In this document: piece after piece, positions 17,998 to 26,808 of the stretch
Numbering within the stretch: position 1 is the stretch's first letter
How the letters are laid out: every line of letters starts with the position of its first letter
NCBI RefSeq assembly: GCF_900115625.1
Contig: NZ_FOXD01000013.1
Span: forward strand, 40,703-104,702
DNA from: Salibacterium halotolerans
GTDB lineage: Bacteria > Bacillota > Bacilli > Bacillales > Marinococcaceae
DNA: 64,000 nt
Reading direction: 5' to 3'
Translations under genes and position numbers: made by a program
The notes under the pieces: model-generated
Told to the model about the DNA's origin: nothing
The model's input: the letters and a program-made list of their open reading frames with translations, nothing else
Databases searched by the model: none

Positions 17998-18738
17998 TCA
18001 CCTTTCCTTATCCAGCAGCCACTTCCAGCGGTAACCCTGCTTTGCGGCTTCTCCGAGCTGCGCCAGGAGCTGGTGATTGGCTGCCGCCCCGATGACGGCG
18101 CCCAGTCCCGGCATCAACTGCAGCATTTTCACCAGATCAATATGATCTCTGTATTCCTGCTGAAACGTTGTCCAGTCCCATTCTTCCGCTATTTTGAGTT
18201 TTCTCGGTTTCTCCTTTACATATTCGTCCCATGTTTCGAGGTGCTCAGCTGTTTCTTTTCGTTTTTCCGGACTGGAAAAAGCCGCCTGAAAGAGATGAAG
18301 CAGATACAGCCGGTTCCGGAAATCGTGGATATCCAAACCGTAAATCATCGCAGCGGAAAAAAGAAAGCGCATCTTGAAACCGAGCAGAAGCGGAAAGTCC
18401 GCTGCTCCAAGGAGAATCCCGCCGGCCCCGGTTCCGGCTCCTTCCACAGCCGCCCCTCTCTGGTAGAACGGGATCAGCTCTTCCAGTTTTTCATCCGCTT
18501 CCTCAAGCGTCTGCGCCGGGGACAGCTTTTTATTCGGCAGATAATCCGATCCCGTCAGTACGCCGGCTGTCATCTGCTGGACCGCCTTCCCCATCGAGCG
18601 GTGGAAAGCACCGGGCATCAAATGATTGAGCCGCCCCTGCACTTTCGCGGCTGCGGTTCGTGTCATGCTCTGCGGTTTTTTCAGCTGTCTCAGCCACACT
18701 TCGGCTTCCTCGAGCGCTTGTTTCTCGTAATTATTCAT
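17998..18738 (-). CDS. ecsC: EcsC family protein
   Basis: EcsC proteins are conserved partners of the EcsAB transporter with no established biochemical role. The 246-aa product has the family's hydrophobic glycine-rich centre (GTGAGGILLGAADFPLLLGF, about residues 103-122) and the C-terminal LMPGLGAVIGAAANHQLL. Start: the ATG at 18736-18738 is 7 nt from GGAGG; a GTG two codons upstream is too close to that site. It is 2 nt from the ecsB stop, so it is the last gene of ecsA-ecsB-ecsC. Confidence 0.88.
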   Translation of the reverse strand: MNNYEKQALEEAEVWLRQLKKPQSMTRTAAAKVQGRLNHLMPGAFHRSMGKAVQQMTAGVLTGSDYLPNKKLSPAQTLEEADEKLEELIPFYQRGAAVEGAGTGAGGILLGAADFPLLLGFKMRFLFSAAMIYGLDIHDFRNRLYLLHLFQAAFSSPEKRKETAEHLETWDEYVKEKPRKLKIAEEWDWTTFQQEYRDHIDLVKMLQLMPGLGAVIGAAANHQLLAQLGEAAKQGYRWKWLLDKER

Positions 18739-18740
18739 GA

Positions 18741-19970
18741 TCACGCCTCCCGGCCGTTCTGAATCATCGCTTTATCTTTTTGGGACAATGGGTACATCAG
18801 GCACAGCAGCAGGCCGGCACCAAACAAAACCATACCGGGAAGGAATGACCCTGAAGTCAGCAGATAAACGAGTGTCAGCAGTATCGTCTGGGCGGCGAGA
18901 AGGGTTTTCACGAGTGCTTTAAAATCATGCTGCTTATGCACATGCCCCACGGGATAAAGATCCGGCCAGATGGTAACATCGAGATGATGCCAGAGCGTAC
19001 GAAGCTGCACACTGGTCATGTAAAGAAACAAAAACGCAGCCGCCATACGGAACCAGTCGTTTGGAAAAGCATACATGACGAGTCCCGCAGCCACTATTAA
19101 CCGGACATACATGCCCAGGTACTCCCCCGAGCGCATGAACGACTTTCCAAACAGGACCATAAATACCGACCCTTTTCTCCAGATCCACTGGTCTACGGGC
19201 GCATTCAGCCATCGTCGGCGCTTCACCCCCGCCTTCACGTGCCCGACATCGGTGAAGGAACGCACAAACCGGTAGAACGCGGATACCCGCTTTTCCTCCT
19301 GCTGCAGAAGCACTTCCCATTTCAGCAGGTGACGGCCGAGCAGCGGGTAATAATAAAAAATGTACACAAACGCGCATACAAGAAGCACAGCGGCTGGAAA
19401 CCAAAGGGCGGCTCCCTGAAACAGAAGGTAGGCTGCAGCAGCGTTTAATACCGCACGGCCCGCCGTATGTTTATAACGGATGGTTTCTTCCTGGAACCGC
19501 GTCTCCACCCAGAACGAAGCATAATTCCACCCATTTATAAGAAGAAGAAGAAAAAGAGACGTATACATGTACAGATTGTCATCCACGACGCGGTCTCGAA
19601 ATAATGGACCAAGCAGCAAAAACACGATGACCACAGCGGCCGACTGGAACGCATACGAGTAAACCACTGATTTTGTGAAATAGGATTTCAGGCGGCTTTC
19701 AAGCGGCAGCAAAAAGACAAGGTCTCCCTCTTTCAGAAACGTGCGGAGCGGGCATCTCGTTAACAGATATGCAAAAAGCAGGGTGAATAGAAGCGGCACC
19801 GGAACCGAGGAAGGGAGCCATTCCATAAAGGAGGGGTAAAAATATCCTCCCGCCAGAAACAGGGCGTACAGACTGAACATAAAGCCGCTGTTGCCGATCA
19901 GCCGCAGATAGCTTACAGCCTGGTTCCAGAACGTCTGGACACGGTCTTTCCAAAGCGATTCGATATTCAT
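18741..19970 (-). CDS. ecsB: ABC transporter permease EcsB
   Basis: Membrane subunit of the Ecs exporter. In Bacillus, loss of Ecs impairs protein secretion, competence and intramembrane proteolysis by RasP. The 409-aa protein has about nine or ten hydrophobic segments and the family start SLWKDRVQTFWNQAVSYLRLIGNSG. Its start overlaps the final base of ecsA, indicating translational coupling. Confidence 0.9.
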   Translation of the reverse strand: MNIESLWKDRVQTFWNQAVSYLRLIGNSGFMFSLYALFLAGGYFYPSFMEWLPSSVPVPLLFTLLFAYLLTRCPLRTFLKEGDLVFLLPLESRLKSYFTKSVVYSYAFQSAAVVIVFLLLGPLFRDRVVDDNLYMYTSLFLLLLINGWNYASFWVETRFQEETIRYKHTAGRAVLNAAAAYLLFQGAALWFPAAVLLVCAFVYIFYYYPLLGRHLLKWEVLLQQEEKRVSAFYRFVRSFTDVGHVKAGVKRRRWLNAPVDQWIWRKGSVFMVLFGKSFMRSGEYLGMYVRLIVAAGLVMYAFPNDWFRMAAAFLFLYMTSVQLRTLWHHLDVTIWPDLYPVGHVHKQHDFKALVKTLLAAQTILLTLVYLLTSGSFLPGMVLFGAGLLLCLMYPLSQKDKAMIQNGREA

Positions 19971-20710
19971 CAGACTTCTCCTTTAGTCACTTCTATGTAT
20001 AAATCATCAAGATCCGCCTCCGGCATGCCTGTCTGCTCCCGCAGTTCAGCAAGTGTCCCCTGATGCCTGATCCGTCCTTCATGAAGAAGGATGAACCGGT
20101 CGCAGTACCGCTCTGCTGTTGCCAGAATGTGGGTCGACATCATAATGCCGGCACCCTCCTGTTTTTTCTCTTCCATCATATCCAGAAGCGACTTGATCGC
20201 CACCGGATCAAGGCCGACAAATGGTTCGTCCACGACATACAGGCTGGGCTGTACCAGAAACGCGCACATAATCATGACTTTCTGACGCATCCCTTTAGAA
20301 AAGTGACTTGGAAACCAGTGTTTCATCTTTTCCATCCGGTATTCTTTCAGCAGGCGGGCGGCGCGTTCTTCAAATAAGTTATTGTCCACGCCATATGCAG
20401 CCGCCGTCAGCCTTAAATGCTCCCAGAGCGTCAGTTCTTCATAGAGAATCGGCGTTTCAGGGATATACGTGAATGTCCGCCGGTACGCTTCCGGTTCGTC
20501 CCGGCACTGCACTCCGTGTATACGGATATCCCCGTTTGTCGGTTCCATCAGACCGAGAATATGTTTAATAGTTGTACTTTTGCCTGCTCCGTTCAGACCA
20601 ATCAGGCCCACCATTTCGCCTGAGCGTACATGAAAGTTAAGTTCATGCAGGACCGGTTTATGAATATTATAGCCCCCGCTGACCTGATTCAGTTCAAGAA
20701 GTTCGGTCAT
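19970..20710 (-). CDS. ecsA: ABC transporter ATP-binding protein EcsA
   Basis: ATPase of the Ecs exporter, 246 aa. Walker A is GLNGAGKST (about residues 38-46), Walker B is LYVVDEPFVGLDP, and the switch histidine is in MMSTH. The ABC signature is the EcsA-type HFSKGMRQKV rather than LSGGQ. The ATG follows AGAAGGAGG, placed 14 nt after the stop of the upstream synthetase-like gene, so the two genes are probably co-transcribed. Confidence 0.93.
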   Translation of the reverse strand: MTELLELNQVSGGYNIHKPVLHELNFHVRSGEMVGLIGLNGAGKSTTIKHILGLMEPTNGDIRIHGVQCRDEPEAYRRTFTYIPETPILYEELTLWEHLRLTAAAYGVDNNLFEERAARLLKEYRMEKMKHWFPSHFSKGMRQKVMIMCAFLVQPSLYVVDEPFVGLDPVAIKSLLDMMEEKKQEGAGIMMSTHILATAERYCDRFILLHEGRIRHQGTLAELREQTGMPEADLDDLYIEVTKGEV

Positions 20711-20724
20711 GACTCTTCCTCCTT

Positions 20725-22029
20725 CTAAGGCATCGTATCCATATAAGAAGATGAATACGCCGTTTTTCTTTTCCGTTCCTTGATTTCAATGTATCCGTCC
20801 GGATCAATAACAGCACGGTCCCCTGTATGAAGCCAGCCGTTCTTAATGGACTGTGACGTTTCTTCCGGGTTTTTCAGGTAGCTTTCCATGACATGATTGG
20901 AACGTATTATGATTTCGCCGACCGCCGTTCCGTCACGCGGGATTTCTTCGCCTTCTTCGTCAACGACTTTTACATTGGCGCCGATCATCGGAAATCCCGT
21001 TTTCGCTTTCACTTTTTCTTTCTGCCCGCCTGTCAGATGCTGATGCTGGGGACGCACTTTTGATACGGCTACAAGCGGAGACGTTTCGGTCATGCCGTAA
21101 ACCTGCACAAACTCCCAGTCCAGTTCCGTTTCCACCTGGTGCACGAAGTCCTGCGGAGGAATTTCTCCGGAAACGACAAGACGTACATCCCGGTTGACCG
21201 GCGAAATGGATTGGGTTTTGTAGTAATCCAGCAGCGTTTGCAGAACAGGCGGTGTCATATGAACCACCGTAATATGATAGGCATCGATATGCTGCGCTGT
21301 AACGGGGGCTTCCATGTCCTGCTGCATGACCTGAACAGCTCCGTTGGCGGTGTAAATAAACGGCGCTCCCCATCCGTTTGCATGATGCATCGGGAGCACA
21401 TGTAAAAGCCGGTCCCTGTCGCTCACCCGGAGATGGTGCATGGCTGACAAAGCATGAAGGTAGTTGCTGCGGTGGGTGGTCAGCACGCCTTTCGGCTGGC
21501 CGGTCGTTCCCCGGGTGTACTGCAGCGTGGCAATATCTTCCTCTTCCAGTTCCACACGATCATACGGGTGCCCCGGAAACTGGTCCCTCCATGAATGGTA
21601 ATGAATACATTTATCCGGCGCCGGAGATTCTCCGATGACGATGATATGTTCCACCGTTTCAAGGCGGTCTGTTATGGAGGAAATACGAGAATATAAGGCT
21701 TCTTCTACAATCAGTACCCTGCTTTCACTGTGATTCAGAATAAATACATATTCTTCTGCGCTCAGACTTGTGCCGAGAGGGGTCATCACCGCTCCGGTCT
21801 GAAATACCCCGTAGTATCCTTCTACCAACTCCAGGCAGTTCCTTGTTAAATAAGCCGCCTTATCCCCTTTTTTAATACCAAGATCATTCAATGCCCGGGA
21901 AAGCTGATTAACGTTATGATTTAATTCCGCGTATGTTACTTCTCTTGACCCATCTATGACTGCCGTTCTATTCCCGTACAACAATACCGCACGGTCCAGA
22001 AAATCTGTTAAAAGCAGGGGGACAAACAT
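20725..22029 (-). CDS. Acyl-CoA synthetase-like protein lacking the C-terminal domain
   Basis: An ANL-superfamily (AMP-forming acyl-CoA synthetase) protein of 434 aa; the family is normally 500-560 aa. The N-terminal domain is intact, with YGMTETSP and GWLHTGDRAVIDPDGYIEIKE recognisable. The P-loop reads QYTRGTTGQPKG, with Arg173 where the family has Ser. The protein stops soon after the hinge (ERKRKTAYSSS), so the mobile C-terminal domain with the adenylation lysine is missing. Expected activity is therefore doubtful: a degraded gene or a repurposed adenylate-binding protein. It has a good AGGAGG site. Confidence 0.82.
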   Translation of the reverse strand: MFVPLLLTDFLDRAVLLYGNRTAVIDGSREVTYAELNHNVNQLSRALNDLGIKKGDKAAYLTRNCLELVEGYYGVFQTGAVMTPLGTSLSAEEYVFILNHSESRVLIVEEALYSRISSITDRLETVEHIIVIGESPAPDKCIHYHSWRDQFPGHPYDRVELEEEDIATLQYTRGTTGQPKGVLTTHRSNYLHALSAMHHLRVSDRDRLLHVLPMHHANGWGAPFIYTANGAVQVMQQDMEAPVTAQHIDAYHITVVHMTPPVLQTLLDYYKTQSISPVNRDVRLVVSGEIPPQDFVHQVETELDWEFVQVYGMTETSPLVAVSKVRPQHQHLTGGQKEKVKAKTGFPMIGANVKVVDEEGEEIPRDGTAVGEIIIRSNHVMESYLKNPEETSQSIKNGWLHTGDRAVIDPDGYIEIKERKRKTAYSSSYMDTMP

Positions 22030-22108
22030 CGAAGTCCTCCTTTTTCAAATTTGTGCTAAACAGATTATAGCATTACCGCTTCATTTTTGTAACAATCCAG
22101 AGTTGTTT

Positions 22109-22137
22109 TTGCCGATGCATGTGCGGACTGATAGAAT
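22109..22137 (+). promoter_or_regulatory. Probable sigma-A promoter of hit
   Basis: TTGCCG (22109-22114), a 17-nt spacer and TAGAAT (22132-22137) lie 34 nt before the hit start codon. Confidence 0.5.
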
Positions 22138-22171
22138 GAAGGTATACATTCAAGATAAAGGGGCACTGCTT

Positions 22172-22600
22172 ATGACTTACGACAGCAACTGCATTTTCTG
22201 CAAGATTGTATCCGGCGCTATACCTGCTGCGGTCATTTATGAAGACGATATCTGCCTGGCATTTGCAGATCTTGGACAGGCCACAAAAGGACATACCCTG
22301 TTAATCCCGAAGGACCATCAGGAAAATATCTTTGAGCTTGAAGAAGATACGGCCGCTCATTTGTTTAAGACCGCGCCGAAAATCGCAAACGCCATTAAAA
22401 AGGAATTTCAGCCTGCGGGAATGAACATTATCAATAACAATGGCACCGCTGCTTCCCAGTCAGTCTTCCATTATCATCTGCATTTCATTCCGCGGTACGG
22501 AGCGGACGATGGTTTCCAGCCTTCATTTGAGGATAACAGCTCCCAATACACGTCGGAGGATCTACAGGCCATCGCCAAAAGCATCAACAACCATTTATAG
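22172..22600 (+). CDS. hit: HIT family nucleotide hydrolase
   Basis: A 142-aa Hint-type histidine-triad protein. The catalytic triad motif is in VFHYHLHFIPRY (about residues 98-109), and the N-terminal Zn-type cysteines are in CIFCKIV. Family members hydrolyse nucleoside phosphoramidates. The ATG at 22172 follows AAGGGG. It is divergent from the ecs cluster, as in B. subtilis. Confidence 0.92.
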   Translation: MTYDSNCIFCKIVSGAIPAAVIYEDDICLAFADLGQATKGHTLLIPKDHQENIFELEEDTAAHLFKTAPKIANAIKKEFQPAGMNIINNNGTAASQSVFHYHLHFIPRYGADDGFQPSFEDNSSQYTSEDLQAIAKSINNHL

Positions 22601-22684
22601 AACGATCCGCTCTTGATACGCCGACTTTCGGCTTCAGGGTACCAATCATATCGTTCCAACATACATCGAAGGAGTGCAAATACA

Positions 22685-23767
22685 TTGACTAGAGCTCACA
22701 ATTTTAACGCAGGTCCGGCTGCCCTTCCGGAGAAAGTATTGAAACAGGCCGGAGAGGAAATGCTTGATTTTAACGGCACGGGAATGTCGGTTATGGAATT
22801 AAGCCATCGCAGCAAAGATTATGAACAGGTTCACAACGAAGCAAAAGCCGGTATAAAAGAACTGCTGCAGGTCCCGGACACACACGACGTTTTATTCCTG
22901 CAGGGAGGGGCGAGTCTGCAGTTTCCCATGATCCCCATGAACTTTCTGCCTGACGGAGAGAAAGCCAACTACATTCTGACCGGTTCCTGGTCTGAAAAAG
23001 CGTTAAAAGAGGCTCAGCTTCTCGGTCAGACGAAAATCGGGGCATCTTCTGCCGAACATAATCACACCTACATCCCGGATATTAATACTATGGACGTCGA
23101 CCCAGCGGATGCTTACGTGCACATCACGTCCAATAACACGATTTTCGGTACCCAGTGGCAGACCCTCCCTGACTGGAAAGCGCCTCTTATCGCCGACATG
23201 TCCAGTGACATCCTGAGCAGACCGGTTCCGGTGGATCAGTTCTCGCTTATTTATGCCGGTGCCCAAAAAAATCTCGGCCCTTCCGGCGTTACCATTGTCA
23301 TCATAGAAAAAGAAATGATGGAAAAAATACCGCAGTCCATTCCAACATTCCTGCGCTATGATACCCATGCGGATAAAAACTCTCTGTATCACACGCCGCC
23401 GACCTTCGGCATTTATATGCTGAATCATGTGCTGGACTGGATCCAAAACCGCGGTGGTGCCGAAGGAATGCAAAAGCACAACGACGAAAAAGCCTCTCTC
23501 TTGTATGACACAATTGATCACAGCGGCGGATTTTATAAAGGGCACGCAGAGAAAGACAGCCGTTCGAACATGAACGTCACCTTTAATCTGCCAACCGAAG
23601 AATTGAACCAAACATTTCTTGAAAAAGCGAAAGAGGCTGGATTTGTCGGTTTGAACGGCCACCGCTCCGTAGGCGGATGCCGGGCTTCGCTGTACAATGC
23701 CGTATCACTCGAATCCTGCGAAGCCCTGCGCACCTTTATGCTGGACTTCCACAAAAACCACGGTTAA
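22685..23767 (+). CDS. serC: Phosphoserine aminotransferase
   Basis: PLP enzyme of serine (and pyridoxal) synthesis, converting 3-phosphohydroxypyruvate to phosphoserine; 360 aa, the usual length. It begins TRAHNFNAGPAALPEKVLKQ, and the PLP lysine lies in LIYAGAQKNLGPSGVTIV (about residue 197). The start is TTG at 22685 with GGAG 10 nt upstream, chosen because the family's conserved N-terminus begins there. No T-box leader was found upstream. Confidence 0.94.
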   Translation: MTRAHNFNAGPAALPEKVLKQAGEEMLDFNGTGMSVMELSHRSKDYEQVHNEAKAGIKELLQVPDTHDVLFLQGGASLQFPMIPMNFLPDGEKANYILTGSWSEKALKEAQLLGQTKIGASSAEHNHTYIPDINTMDVDPADAYVHITSNNTIFGTQWQTLPDWKAPLIADMSSDILSRPVPVDQFSLIYAGAQKNLGPSGVTIVIIEKEMMEKIPQSIPTFLRYDTHADKNSLYHTPPTFGIYMLNHVLDWIQNRGGAEGMQKHNDEKASLLYDTIDHSGGFYKGHAEKDSRSNMNVTFNLPTEELNQTFLEKAKEAGFVGLNGHRSVGGCRASLYNAVSLESCEALRTFMLDFHKNHG

Positions 23768-23788
23768 TCCTGAAATATCTCCCTGTAA

Positions 23789-23817
23789 ACGCCGGCAGCG
23801 CTGTCGGCGTTTTTTTA
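23789..23817 (+). terminator. Terminator of serC
   Basis: An imperfect 10-bp stem (ACGCCGGCAG / CTGTCGGCGT) is followed by a seven-T run. Confidence 0.85.
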
Positions 23818-23820
23818 TTT

Positions 23821-23900
23821 CCAAGACGCTTCGTGACGTGTACACGAAATAATAACTCCCAAAAACTTTAAAGAAAACGCTTACTTTCGTCGTGCGGCTA
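23821..23900 (+). repeat. Remnant of the AAACGT repeat family
   Basis: GACGCTTCGTGACGT (about 23825-23839) is shared exactly with the AAACGT array at 61688-61702. AAACGCTTAC follows at 23875. The regular spacing seen in the complete arrays is not preserved, so this looks like a decayed fragment. Confidence 0.4.
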
Positions 23901-23929
23901 TTTTTCTAATTAATAAAAGCAGATTGTCC

Positions 23930-23958
23930 TTTTCATTTTTTTGATTTTTCTCTATACT
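23930..23958 (+). promoter_or_regulatory. Possible sigma-A promoter of the YtxH-like gene
   Basis: TTTTCA (23930-23935), a 17-nt T-rich spacer and TATACT (23953-23958). Confidence 0.4.
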
Positions 23959-24019
23959 GTTATCAGAGAATAATATTTATAAACAGAGAGAGTGAACAGG
24001 AGAAAGGACAGGTGGTATC

Positions 24020-24376
24020 ATGAATTCGAAATCATTAATTTCCGGACTTTTAACAGGTTTGATGACAGGAGGCATTATTTCGCTGCTTTCTGCACCGGCG
24101 TCCGGGGATGAAACAAGACAATATATGAAACAGTACAATTGGAGAAACGTGAACCGTCTTCTTTCCCGAAAAGGGCAGGCAGCCGTTTATGATTGGCGCT
24201 ATGCCGCCACAGAAGGTCTCGAAGCAGTAGACGGCCTCACCCAGGAGATGAAAAAAACTTACAGCCGCTACAAGCAGGAAGTGGAACCGGAAGTGGAAAG
24301 CATCCAGGAACAGATTAAAGAAATATCCGATTCCATCACGGAACTGAATGAACGAATTCGTAAAGAATCTGAATAA
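24020..24376 (+). CDS. YtxH-domain protein (YhaH-like)
   Basis: A 118-aa protein with one N-terminal glycine-rich membrane segment (SGLLTGLMTGGIISLLSAP, about residues 8-26), then a charged helical region (about 75-118) likely to form a coiled coil. The YtxH/gas-vesicle-like family is associated with general stress in Bacillus, and yhaH lies beside hpr in B. subtilis. It begins after AGGTGG. Function unknown. Confidence 0.8.
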   Translation: MNSKSLISGLLTGLMTGGIISLLSAPASGDETRQYMKQYNWRNVNRLLSRKGQAAVYDWRYAATEGLEAVDGLTQEMKKTYSRYKQEVEPEVESIQEQIKEISDSITELNERIRKESE

Positions 24377-24459
24377 TTCCTCACATATTGTCGTTTTATC
24401 TTTATGTAAGAATGAACAATAACTTTTTATTACAATAATAGTTGGAAGGAGGCAGACGA

Positions 24460-25038
24460 TTGGAATATACCCCAGCATCTACGAAACAATCCATTTTGTT
24501 CTGCCACAAATTTGCCCAGTTGACCAAAGCACTATGGAAGTCAGTGGAAAAAGACTGGCAGCAGTGGATAAAACCTTATAACCTTAATATTAATGAACAT
24601 CAAATTTTGTGGATTGCCTATCATCTGGAAGGTGCCTCCATTTCTGATATTGCCAAATTCGGCGTGATGCACGTGTCTACCGCATTTAACTTCTCAAAAA
24701 AGCTGGAGGAAAGGGGCCTTTTATCTTTTTCCAAAAACGCAGATGATAAGCGGAACACGTACATTGAACTGACAGAAGAAGGGGACCGTCTGTTTCTACA
24801 AACCATTGAAGCGTATGAACCCGACACGTATAACGTGTATGACGGTGCCCTTCCCATGAAAGAGTTGTATGGAAAGTTTCCTGATTTTACCGAGTTGCTC
24901 ACTATCATCCGGTACGTGTACGGCGAGGATTTCATGCGGATATTCGAAGAAACGATCAACACGTTCGATGAAGAGTTCACCGAAGAAAACGGCTTATTGA
25001 TCCCGGAAGAAAAAACAACCTCCGGGCCGCATGTGTAG
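24460..25038 (+). CDS. scoC: Transition-state regulator ScoC (Hpr)
   Basis: MarR-type repressor of protease, sporulation and peptide transport genes. The 192-aa product has the very conserved winged helix [20 protein letters not shown], then [20 protein letters not shown]. The start is TTG at 24460, 7 nt after GGAAGGAGG; an in-frame TTG at 24442 precedes the ribosome site. The acidic C-terminus is shorter than in B. subtilis. It is downstream of the YtxH-like gene. Confidence 0.93.
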   Translation: MEYTPASTKQSILFCHKFAQLTKALWKSVEKDWQQWIKPYNLNINEHQILWIAYHLEGASISDIAKFGVMHVSTAFNFSKKLEERGLLSFSKNADDKRNTYIELTEEGDRLFLQTIEAYEPDTYNVYDGALPMKELYGKFPDFTELLTIIRYVYGEDFMRIFEETINTFDEEFTEENGLLIPEEKTTSGPHV

Positions 25039-25227
25039 GACCATAAAAATATAACGGACAGCAGCCCCCCCCACTTGCAAGCTTACGTGACAGAAATCAA
25101 TGCAGGGCCGGCCTTTTTATAAAATGAAAAAAAGAGACGATTTCCGATGGAATCAGGCTTGAATACGCTTTACCCGCTTAAGGAATTGTCGAAATTCTTT
25201 TTCTTTTCATGGATTTTGCCGTGCCTA

Positions 25228-25256
25228 TTGATTTTTGCAGATGCAAGCCCTATATT
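25228..25256 (+). promoter_or_regulatory. Probable sigma-A promoter of the DUF3267-like gene
   Basis: TTGATT (25228-25233), a 17-nt spacer and TATATT (25251-25256) lie 33 nt before the GTG start. The rest of the gap after scoC (25039-25227) shows nothing I can name. Confidence 0.55.
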
Positions 25257-25288
25257 ATTCACGTAAGATATGAAAGGGGGGATCTCCC

Positions 25289-25837
25289 GTGAACTGCTGG
25301 AAATCCATTAATGTAAAGAGAGACTATCATCCTTCAAGGTTGATGATTTTTTCTTTCAGCATGATTATCGTCACGTTCATTCTAGGTTACCTTGGCTTAA
25401 GTCTGTATCACAGAAATCAAGCATACACAGAACTTAGTATGCTTCATACCCTTTTGTTTCTGATATTACTGTTTCCGGTTCATTCCTTTCTTCATGTTGT
25501 ACCACTTCGGTTTGCGGGGGTCCACGTCGACTGGAACCGGTTATTCTTCAGACGAAAAAGAAAAGCCATGCTGTTTCTCAAATTCACGAGACCGGTCAGC
25601 CGCAATTACTATATCGGTGCCATGCTTTTTCCAGCATGCTTTATTAACATCAGTGCCGTTGCAGGGGCGTTTTTGTTTCCATCGCTCATGCATTACTTTG
25701 TACTGATCTTTTCCTTCAACTCCGGTCTTGCGGTATATGATTTCATTTATGTCAAACAACTTCTCGGCGCTCCGCGTCACTGCTATATTGAACAAAACAG
25801 AAATGGACTGGATATATTAGTAAAGCAGCCGGTATAA
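25289..25837 (+). CDS. DUF3267-like membrane protein
   Basis: A 182-aa protein with about four hydrophobic segments (near residues 18-40, 50-65, 105-125, 130-150). The second contains HSFLHVVPL, an H-x3-H pattern reminiscent of the zinc motif of DUF3267 putative membrane proteases. It starts with GTG after GAAAGGGGG. Family assignment is by pattern only and could be wrong. Its stop codon lies inside the loop of its own terminator. Confidence 0.6.
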   Translation: MNCWKSINVKRDYHPSRLMIFSFSMIIVTFILGYLGLSLYHRNQAYTELSMLHTLLFLILLFPVHSFLHVVPLRFAGVHVDWNRLFFRRKRKAMLFLKFTRPVSRNYYIGAMLFPACFINISAVAGAFLFPSLMHYFVLIFSFNSGLAVYDFIYVKQLLGAPRHCYIEQNRNGLDILVKQPV

Positions 25838-25851
25838 CGGCTGCTTTTTTT
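25824..25851 (+). terminator. Terminator overlapping a stop codon
   Basis: An 8-bp stem AGCAGCCG / CGGCTGCT is followed by seven T. The TAA stop of the upstream gene sits in the 6-nt loop. It may also serve the convergent YpmS-like gene. Confidence 0.85.
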
Positions 25852-26425
25852 ATTTGCCTACGTTGAACACAATGTCATCATTTTCGGGCTGAAAACGTTC
25901 CACCCGCAGAGAATAATCTTCCCCAATTGTAATCTGGTTCATATGGATATGAATCTGCTGATTTTCTGTATCGATCTCCACTGCTTCGGGAAAATCAGCC
26001 TGCGATGCCAGCAGCGCCATCGCCTGCTGACTGGGCAGATTGAACGCTCCGACAGATACGCGTTCGAGTGTCAGCAGAATGTTCCCATTTTCGACTGCTT
26101 CTGTTTCGAACTGCATCGCAGCTTCGATGGTCCGCCCGAGAAAATCGATACCGGCCGTCACCTCTGCTGTTGATCCGTTAAACTGAATATTCACCTTTTC
26201 AGATGCTGCTTCTTCCTGCAGCAGTTGATTCAACTGCCCGGTTGTGGCTTGTACCGTGAAATATTCCTGAAACTCTCCGTCCGAGCTGCCGCCTGGAGAC
26301 CCGTTCTCCCCGCTGTCTTCCGCCGGCGAGCTTAACAAGAAGAATAATAGGGCAGAACCAAATACCAGACCACCTGCTAATGTGAGAAACGCCCATTTCC
26401 AACCATTTATACTGCGGTTGTGCAT
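25850..26425 (-). CDS. YpmS-family (DUF2140) membrane-anchored protein
   Basis: A 191-aa protein with an N-terminal membrane anchor (WKWAFLTLAGGLVFGSALLF, about residues 9-28), a Ser/Gly linker, and an extracytoplasmic domain typical of YpmS (repeated strands, IHIHMNQITIG). Function is unknown; it is probably exposed outside the membrane. The ATG at 26423-26425 follows AGGTGG; an upstream in-frame extension lacks a site. Confidence 0.75.
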   Translation of the reverse strand: MHNRSINGWKWAFLTLAGGLVFGSALLFFLLSSPAEDSGENGSPGGSSDGEFQEYFTVQATTGQLNQLLQEEAASEKVNIQFNGSTAEVTAGIDFLGRTIEAAMQFETEAVENGNILLTLERVSVGAFNLPSQQAMALLASQADFPEAVEIDTENQQIHIHMNQITIGEDYSLRVERFQPENDDIVFNVGK

Positions 26426-26500
26426 CTTTCCACCTGCTTTCCTGATAACCTCATTTCCTATCATATTTTCTCTTATATTGTACTAGAAAAAAACTATCTT

Positions 26501-26528
26501 TTTACACCATCTTTTGTTAAGGTATAAT
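26501..26528 (+). promoter_or_regulatory. Probable sigma-A promoter of a small membrane protein gene
   Basis: TTTACA (26501-26506), a 16-nt spacer and a consensus TATAAT (26523-26528), 26 nt before the start codon. Confidence 0.6.
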
Positions 26529-26554
26529 AGATACATGGTATTGGGGGTAAAAAG

Positions 26555-26737
26555 ATGCTGATCGCATTGTTCGGATTATTTTCGCTGACCTATTTATTTG
26601 TAATAAATTCAATGACTAATGCCCTCTGTGTCCAGAAGGAGATACCGGCAGAACGACAGCCGAAAATTTTCAGAACCATTAATATTCTGCTGACCATTCT
26701 TCTAACATCCACATTCGTTGAATTGTGGTTTACCTAA
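26555..26737 (+). CDS. Small two-helix membrane protein
   Basis: A 60-aa ORF with membrane segments at about residues 2-22 and 42-58 joined by a charged loop. It has a good promoter, a GGGGG ribosome site and its own terminator, so it is probably a real monocistronic gene. No family recognised. Confidence 0.65.
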   Translation: MLIALFGLFSLTYLFVINSMTNALCVQKEIPAERQPKIFRTINILLTILLTSTFVELWFT

Positions 26738-26766
26738 ACCGCTAAAGCGGTTCCTGTATGTATAAG

Positions 26767-26800
26767 AAGCTTTCCCGAAACAATCGGGAAAGCTTTTTTT
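26767..26800 (+). terminator. Terminator of the small membrane protein gene
   Basis: A perfect 12-bp stem AAGCTTTCCCGA / TCGGGAAAGCTT with a 5-nt loop and a T-run. On the opposite strand it lies after the first YjcZ peptide gene. Confidence 0.85.
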
Positions 26801-26808
26801 AACGGCTT

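Noticed and set aside
22601..22684. T-box or riboswitch leader before serC
   Set aside because: The 84-nt gap has no specifier loop, T-box core or terminator/antiterminator pair.
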